Source: Nymphaea colorata
Lineage: Eukaryota; Streptophyta; Magnoliopsida; Nymphaeales; Nymphaeaceae
Direction: 5' to 3'
Assembly: GCF_008831285.2 (NCBI RefSeq)
Contig: NC_045141.1
Coordinates: 3,427,224 to 3,491,223 of the forward strand
DNA length: 64,000 bases
Shown here: piece by piece, positions 57,172-64,000 of the stretch
Layout: every line of letters begins with the position of its first letter
Numbering within the stretch: the first letter of the stretch is position 1
The notes under the pieces: generated by a model
The model's input: the letters and a program-made list of their open reading frames with translations, nothing else
Told to the model about the DNA's origin: nothing
The model's database searches: none
Position numbers and translations under genes: made by a program

Positions 57172-57420
57172 ATGTAGAATGATTCATTTTATTAGCCAGG
57201 TATGTATCATCAAATCTCTCTCTTCTAGTAGGGAAATTTTTTGCAGGTTCTAAAATTGAAGCTTGTTTGTTCATGCTAATTTTTCTCTTGCATTAATGAC
57301 ATTTCTCCTTTTGCTTTTTTTCTTATCAGGTTGGTGGTGTTGATGGACTTTTTAACATATTGAATTACTTGGGGTTAGCATGTCTAAGTCATGGAGCACA
57401 TCGTCTTGCCTATTAGCCAT
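57172..57420 (+). other. 3'-UTR of the FRS gene with probable second intron
   Basis: After the stop, gccag|gtatgt at 57199/57200 and tcttatcag ending at 57329 form a good GT-AG pair (130 bases), followed by exon-like sequence. The 3' end was not located. Confidence 0.5.
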
Positions 57421-60400
57421 GCAGCATTCGACTCTGGTTTCCATACTTTCAGTTTTGTTGGCAGGGAGCTTTAGAATTTATCATTACCCAGTGTTTAATG
57501 TGAGGATAAGAGGGTCCCACTACTGGTGGAATGGTAACTTAAGCCAAAGAAATGTTTGGAGGGGATTTCTCCATTTGACAGGAATAATTGTTCCTTTAGG
57601 TGTCATTGCTGCAAAATGTGAATTTTCTGACTCTTACTTTTCCTCACAATTGAACAGAGATTTGCAAGTTTAATGGTACATTTTAGGTGACTTGGGGTTC
57701 ATAACTTTCTTCTATCTGCTGTTTTCCCAAATACAATTACCGGTGCATGGCAAGCTGAGCTAAACTTCCGAGAAAAGAGGTGCTTCTGGAATTGGTTCGA
57801 CAAGTATCTACATCACTAGGGCCGAAACGCTGCATCAAGGCGAGTGAGGGCATATTGAAAGTGCTCCTTTTTGTACTTGGCTATTTTACATTTCCATTAC
57901 TGGCTCTTGTTTCTATTGTTGGTAATGGAAGTAGATGCATTATAGAATGTATAGACTACACAAGAAGCAAATATCTTAATTCAATTGATCAGTATCAATC
58001 TTTTCTCAAATATTGCTAAGCTTTGGACAAGCTTCAATTAGCACATTTTCACGGTATGGACAAAGGCAATGCAGTGATCTACCGTTTCCTCCTCTGCTGC
58101 TGGACCATCGGACAGTTGTGAACTTGTTGGTTCATGTTCATTGCAAGTCATGGTGCACACACATGGATAGAACAGTGAAACCTTTCCAGACAAACAAAAG
58201 TTTCAGGTGAGTAATATATGGATACCTGGTTGCCTTTTTTCCTTTTTTTTTTTTTAAATTATTTGTTTAATGTCTGAACACCTGATCAAGTTGGATTCTT
58301 GGTATCTCTTTTTCCTGGATAACCCTGTTACTTCTAGGCACTGGCACGTTGAGACTTTCACTAGTGCTGAACAGTTGTATCGCTGAAATGGAAGGTTGGT
58401 AGGTTTGCTCTTTTTCATGGTATTCTAACTATTGCGTTGGTTGCCCGCAAGGGTAGCCTCGTTTGGGAGGATCTTTACCATGTTAATTACAAGATGGACT
58501 TTGATTTTGATCTCTGTCTATCTGTGTTTCTCTCTCTCTCTGATAAGTTTATCACTGGGAGATTTCACATCATGAGCATGCTCACAAGTAGTGTGATATT
58601 GACCATCTGTCTTTTTCATGTTCTCTATAAAAATATGGGCCACACCTCTCTTGTTTATTTGTGCTTGTGTCAGGATCAATAAGCTCCCTTCATTTTGTGT
58701 AACAGGGAGTTCTTCTAAGAAAATGATCGGTTATGTATGTCAGGGTGCTCAGTTATTAACCTAGTTTTGCTCAATTATGTATCCACAGATAAGGCTACAA
58801 AATGGGAAAACTGCTTGTGACTCAGTTTCCATCTGTGAAATAGGTTTCAGTGGCCTGTAAGTATTTTGTTCAGTTGCTTGCAATTTAAGGCTTGTTATCT
58901 TGTAATTATTTGTCTTATACATTTTAAGTGGTTTAGTTTGAATTAAAAGTCTCAAGATCTGATTCTGTTGCCATTTCACTAGAAAGATTTCTACGCACTA
59001 GCGTTCTTGTTTTCTTTGGCAACCAGCATAGATGGGTTAGCAGATTTAAGTATGTAATTTTGTTATCTTGGAATTAAAGAGTTTGAAGGAGCCAGATTGA
59101 ATTAACCGTATATATTTTGCTTTTTCCATGAACACCAACTCGAACTTAAACTTGATTGCCACAAGAAGGCATCAAGGTTGAAGATTTGGTTAATTCAGGC
59201 TGCTTGCAAGCTCTACAGCAGTTTTTTAAAATGTCATTGCATTTCATTTCATGGACAGTTTCTTGTAGATGACAGAGCCAATAAGCTATTGATTTGGGAA
59301 GTTTGTCAGTGAGTTGAAATTTGAATCTTGGGATTAGGGTATTTGGTGGCAAGGATGAAATTCCCTGCTTTTTAACTCCTTTCTAAGGATTTCTCTCAGT
59401 ATCCTAAATTAAGAACGGTATCGATGCCAAAGAACTAATTCTTTATTGCTTATCTTAAATGATATTTTTTTGCAAATGCATCACTTTTGTCTCTATGTGC
59501 GTCTTGGATGTGTGTGTGTGTATAGACAAACTTATGTTTCTATCTTGAGGAAAGTTGCATGGCATGTTCCTCACTATTATGCAAGTCTCCGACATTACTA
59601 TAGCTGTCTATGTGCTTATGTTTACCATTTTGGATATGCTATAATGTCCAATGGCGATACTCAAAAGAGCATTAGGTGCTATTGTGTGCAATTTTCTGTT
59701 TGAAGTAGTGGGACATGTCACCAACACAAGTTGAAGTATGCTTGTTATGTGTTTCAAAGTTAAAATAGATAGTGCGTGATCCATCTAGGTCCCGAGGAGT
59801 TTCTTGTAATCGGATAATGACTTGGCTCTCAAACAGGTGGTTGAGGACCGCGGTGTGGTATTCTGCTTGAAATCAATTCACTGTTGGGTTGTGGTTTTTC
59901 TTGGTAATATGGAAAAGGGAAAATGGAACTAGCTATATTACTTGTTATATTGAAGAAAAGCCAAAAAGGTTTTGGACAATTTCTGGATACCTTGCATTTA
60001 CCCATTTTTGTTGTATACGAGTTCTTATATTTTAACCTCTTCACTTGGTCCAGTCATGCAACCGTTCTTGATTAGTAAGGGATAACTGTAGCATTGCCTT
60101 ATTGACCAGTCTGAAGACTAGCTTTTTCTATCATCAATGTGTTTTTGCATTTCTACTAGTTGAATATTAGGTTCACCGTAGTGAACACATTTGCATGGTG
60201 AAAGCACATTAAGATGACAGTTGTTCTCAAGGTTAGGTAGCTGTCTATCTAAAGGTAACATACATAGAAGAAAACAAACCACAAGACAATTATTTAAAAA
60301 GATTCACTCTTAAGTGAAATTGACACACACACGAATCTCTTGGCTGAGAAAAAGGAGTTTTATATTGTTTCCTTTCAACTGGTTGATTTATTGTTTCCTT

Positions 60401-62740
60401 TGCTATAAGGTATCCTGTTAGCATATTTCCTTTCCTTGCTGGTTATCTCTTTATTTGATAATAAACTATTTCTGCGTGTAATTCTTATCTCGTGTCTTCA
60501 TTTGGGTTTAGATCATGATAACAAGTCATCTTTAACAGCCCCATGCAAACTCAATAACTAGAGGAAGGGTGTTGAGCTTGTTACAAAAGGTATGGAATTA
60601 GGATGTTGTGATTGCCTTGGTCATGTGGTCAACAAGTAGCCAGTTTTGATGTATTTGAGGTGATTGTTGTGAACATGGTCCAACATGAAATGTACATTGA
60701 TTTCAACGTACTTAGTGCAAAGATTAAAGTGAGGCTTAGTAGACAAATAGGTATAGCTAATCCTGTCACACCATATGCAATGTAACCCTTGTCATTTTGC
60801 ATAGATTTTTATAATTATTTTAGTTGATTTTGGGCAACTGCTAATGGTTTTGAGCTAAAACAATTATCTTATAGCTGGTTTGTTTGCATATTGATTCGCA
60901 ATCTGAAGCTGGGTTCTGGTTAATGCAGTGTTATGACAGGTCAGGAGTAAGAGCAGAATATACATAGCATGTTAGTGTATTCTGTGCAAAGTATAGGTGA
61001 CGGAAGTAGATTGAAGTGTCTTTGTTACATGTGTTTCTTATTTTTCAAATATTTCACATAATGTGAGGTATGAAGCTGAAAAGAGGGTCTGGATGTGTTA
61101 GAATTAGAAAATTCTATGTTTGGTGATGCCTTTATTGTCAGTTTTGGCAAAATTGAGCAAATTTCTAAAAACAGTGTAAGTGTGCTCTTCGTAATAGCTC
61201 TAAATTCATTTGGTGACTTAATGTTGCATATTGTTTTGATTGTTTATGAACTTGTTGAAGTATTTAATGTGTGAGTGAATTAGGCAAATGACTAAAACTA
61301 ATTTAGAAGTTATAAAATCAAAGGTTGTGAAATGGGATTTTTAAGGATGCTTCTTGGATGTTACTCATGGATGGGTCCCAACACTTCGTTTGCAGCTATA
61401 CCTTCTAATTCAGTCTTAGTATGTGAAAACTATGCTGACAGAGGCCAAGAGAAAACTAAAGAAACCCTCGCTACTTGCTTTAATTCAAGTGAAAACGAAA
61501 GGCAACAAGAGTAGGTTTTGCAAGTTTGCATTAAGTATGGGTTTTGAGTTTCTTATTAAACGGAAGAAGAGGGGCGTGTTTTGAGGGGCCATTTTTGAGC
61601 TGCCGCCAACCGGTGAGATAGGCAACCAGTTTTCCTGAATTGGGGTTTCCTTTCTTGGTTTTTTTATCGTCTTCGTTTTTGGTGGATCTTCTTTCTCCAT
61701 TCTCCCATACTTATTACCTCAATGACACGAAGCTACGTGCTTTACAAACCTAAAACCAACAGGTTTTCAATTATGTTGAATTCTCATTCAAGTTGATTTT
61801 TAAGGCCACATAAGGGCTACATCCACTGTGGGAAGCCATCTCGAGCCCCCTAGAGGTTTGTGTGTTTGGCTTATAATTTGTTGTAGTAATAATGGTGAAC
61901 AAGATTGTTGAACAGCAAGTCCTTGAAGGTTGATCTTTGCCTAATCCATCTTAGTTTTCAAGCAGGTTTCATCCAGCTAGGTTAATATATTCCTGAATTG
62001 TGACTCTTCCTTGGATAGGTGAATTGGGATTTGAATTGTTTTTTCCCTAGGTGATTTAATGGGTGCCAAAGAAGAATTTGACTTGACGTAGCCTTGATCA
62101 TGTGGAAAAAAAAGAAAAAAACAAAATAAAAGAGAGACGGGTGGACGAAGGTGAAGGCGGCCAGCCCAAGAACCAATTCATATGGGCCCAGTTTAACTCC
62201 TATTATCCTCTTCTAGAAGTAACATTGAAGTCTTTGGAGGAACTTCCTTCTGTGTCAATGTAAGATGTCAATGCAAAATTATCTTAGTGAAATTAATATC
62301 TTACATAAACTCATCATGAAGTAAACATCTTTACACACACACATCCTTAGGCGAGTCACTGTATATATGGCAACTTAGTGGTTTCTTATTTGGGTATTGA
62401 ATTAAAATTGTTAAAAAGTGTGATAGATCCGGAGCATGTAGTCCATGCGAATTCCGCAAGTGAGAAAACTTCTCACGAAGAAGTAACCTTGAAGACTTTT
62501 TGGCTTCGTATACTAGATACCTGAAATATGACAATTTGTTCACTGTTGTCAATGTTTGACCCGACTATTGGGTTTAATGTTGAGTTGTTGTGGATACCTA
62601 TTTTTGTTAAATTTCATAAACGACCTTTCTTGTTTCGTACTCTTTTGATATATGCCTTAAAACTCCTCACTAACGGTCTGTAATAGTTTATCAATTTCTG
62701 CAAAATGCTATTGTTCTAGGAATGACCTTATAAAAGTGAT
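57421..62740. other. Downstream spacer, no recognisable gene
   Basis: Mixed-composition DNA with short frames (for example 57380-57673, 57780-58019, 61332-61514) and scattered splice-like sites (58206: cag|gtgagt). None shows a motif I know. It may include long 3'-UTR exons of the FRS gene or an unrecognised non-coding transcript. Confidence 0.45.
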
Positions 62741-62749
62741 GGTCTCTTT

Positions 62750-62907
62750 TTGGCCCAAATGTGTTCATCACTTCTTGGGTGAGACATTCTCTTCTCTCCT
62801 TGGTCGAAATGTGCTCTGCAAATCTTCATCAAGAAAGAGGACATGCTTTTCTCTCCTTTGTCGAAATGTGTTTTGGAAACTTTCGTCGGAAAGGGAAAAA
62901 TCACCAG
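62750..62907. repeat. Degenerate tandem repeat, about 50-57-bp unit, three copies
   Basis: ttggYcRaaatgtg recurs at 62750 and 62800, and as tttgtcgaaatgtg at 62857, each followed by ttc.tc..gaaag and ctctcctt words. The frames on both strands at 62728-63044 are products of this repeat. Confidence 0.7.
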
Positions 62908-62959
62908 CATTTTCTTTGTTCGTAGTGGCAAGTAAAGATGCTCCATGCTCATGTTCATT

Positions 62960-64000
62960 TTCTCAACAATACAATATTATGGCATTGATGAAGCTTACTT
63001 TAGATGGTGCAAAAAATGTACAGATAGGTTACATGTGCACTTGAATATACGCAAAACAATATCATTTAGAAGTAAAGATGAAAGGTAAACTATGGTTTAT
63101 CAACATTATCTTCTTTGGAATCAATTTAAATACTTGCAAGTGACCTCTTTATAAGAATGGTTGGTGTCAATTGGTGGGTCGTAAAAACTATATTAGCTGC
63201 TAGCTAACAACATAACTGACAAGTAACGATCCTCATATAGGAATCTGTGTGGCATATGAAAACGTTGTTTTAGTAGGACATATCGTTAAGTGTGGATGCT
63301 ATTTATAATAGTAATATAGGTACCGTAGGCGCTTCCTTGGTATCAAACCGTTGATTGTAGGATTTTGTGGCATAAGATGCTTGGTTAATGTCTAAATATC
63401 ATAATGCCAGTCCATTACCTTTGAGTTTTCAACTGTCAACAACAAAGTTTTAAAAACTAGTGACTAGTGACTAGTGACTTGTTGGGTCAACTCAATTACT
63501 CGGCCTAGTTTTGGTTAGTTCTTTTTTTTATATGTAAAACATAGTGTCTTTGATTCACAGTAAGATTGATATGTTTCCATAATAGGTATAATAATGTATA
63601 TGCATACATGAAAGACAAATTTTAGTAATAGATTTAGTACAAATCAAACATCAAATAGTTAATAGCAATTATGCCAATCATTTATTTCTAATATGATTTT
63701 TTTATCCATTTAACCAGAACCTCGCATTATATTTGCTAGAAAGTGATGAATATCATCCCAAAACATAACTGTAAGATAAAGGTAGGTAAAATTTTGGACT
63801 AGTTTCCATATTTAAACTAGCATGCATATAGAAAGTTCCACAAATCATGAGATTTTGAAGTTCATATTTTGATGAAGTGCAACTTCTGTTCTACATAAAA
63901 TCTTCATTGGTGCTTCATTATAATCATTTTAATGTATGGTAAGTTTGAATAAAGTCATATCCGTCTTCTTCAACTTCAATAGTACATTCATCGTGTACAT
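62960..64000. other. AT-rich spacer to window end
   Basis: No gene recognised. Three tandem copies of actagtg lie at 63456-63476, next to a gggtcaactcaattactcggc patch like those at 50.7-51.3 kb. Confidence 0.5.

Noticed and set aside
61332-61514. 60-codon plus-strand frame
   Set aside because: No recognisable motif and no flanking gene structure.

Overview
This is a stretch of nuclear DNA from a flowering plant. The evidence is a FAR1-RELATED SEQUENCE (FRS) gene, a family of land-plant transcription factors derived from MULE transposases, together with plant-type Copia, hAT, CACTA and L1-like elements, a tRNA-iMet primer-binding site, GT-AG introns, and AT-rich spacers full of AT and CT microsatellites. 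There are no operons, ribosome binding sites or CRISPR arrays. The species cannot be named from the sequence.

Layout. 1-1560: AT-rich spacer with an (AT)n tract and a TGTCC/TGTCTG-rich block. 1562-7070: a nearly complete Copia LTR retrotransposon on the minus strand, with matching LTRs, a 5-bp target duplication, primer-binding site and polypurine tract, but gag and pol carry stops and frameshifts. 7.1-23.2 kb: no convincing gene; it holds purine- and pyrimidine-rich repeats, an inverted minisatellite near 19 kb, and a 373-bp hAT-like inverted-repeat element at 20644. 23.3-30.1 kb: an old Copia remnant on the minus strand, split by a 3.9-kb hAT transposon (25607-29543) whose plus-strand transposase is decayed. 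32.0-32.9 kb: relic exons with two CCHC knuckles. 34436-34775 and 36990-37879: two GGGCCG-rich elements, each flanked by a perfect 8-bp duplication; the second contains coding-like non-repeat sequence. 38.2-42.4 kb: degenerate tandem repeats and a GAGCTCG-rich region. 43.0-50.5 kb: a LINE fragment (+), a CACTA TNP2 transposase relic (-) and a larger L1-like LINE relic (-).

The one gene that looks intact is the FRS gene at 54451-57171 (+). It encodes about 839 residues in two coding exons: FAR1 DNA-binding domain, Gln-rich linker, MULE transposase-like domain, SWIM zinc finger and a C-terminal CCHC knuckle. An inverted-repeat segment lies just upstream, and a probable 3'-UTR intron lies downstream. 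From 57.4 to 64 kb I see no further recognisable gene.

The genes do not form a pathway. The window is a transposon graveyard around one host gene that itself descends from a transposase. The most unusual material is the set of GC-rich or GAGCTCG-rich non-autonomous elements with hAT-type 8-bp duplications, one of which appears to have captured other DNA.
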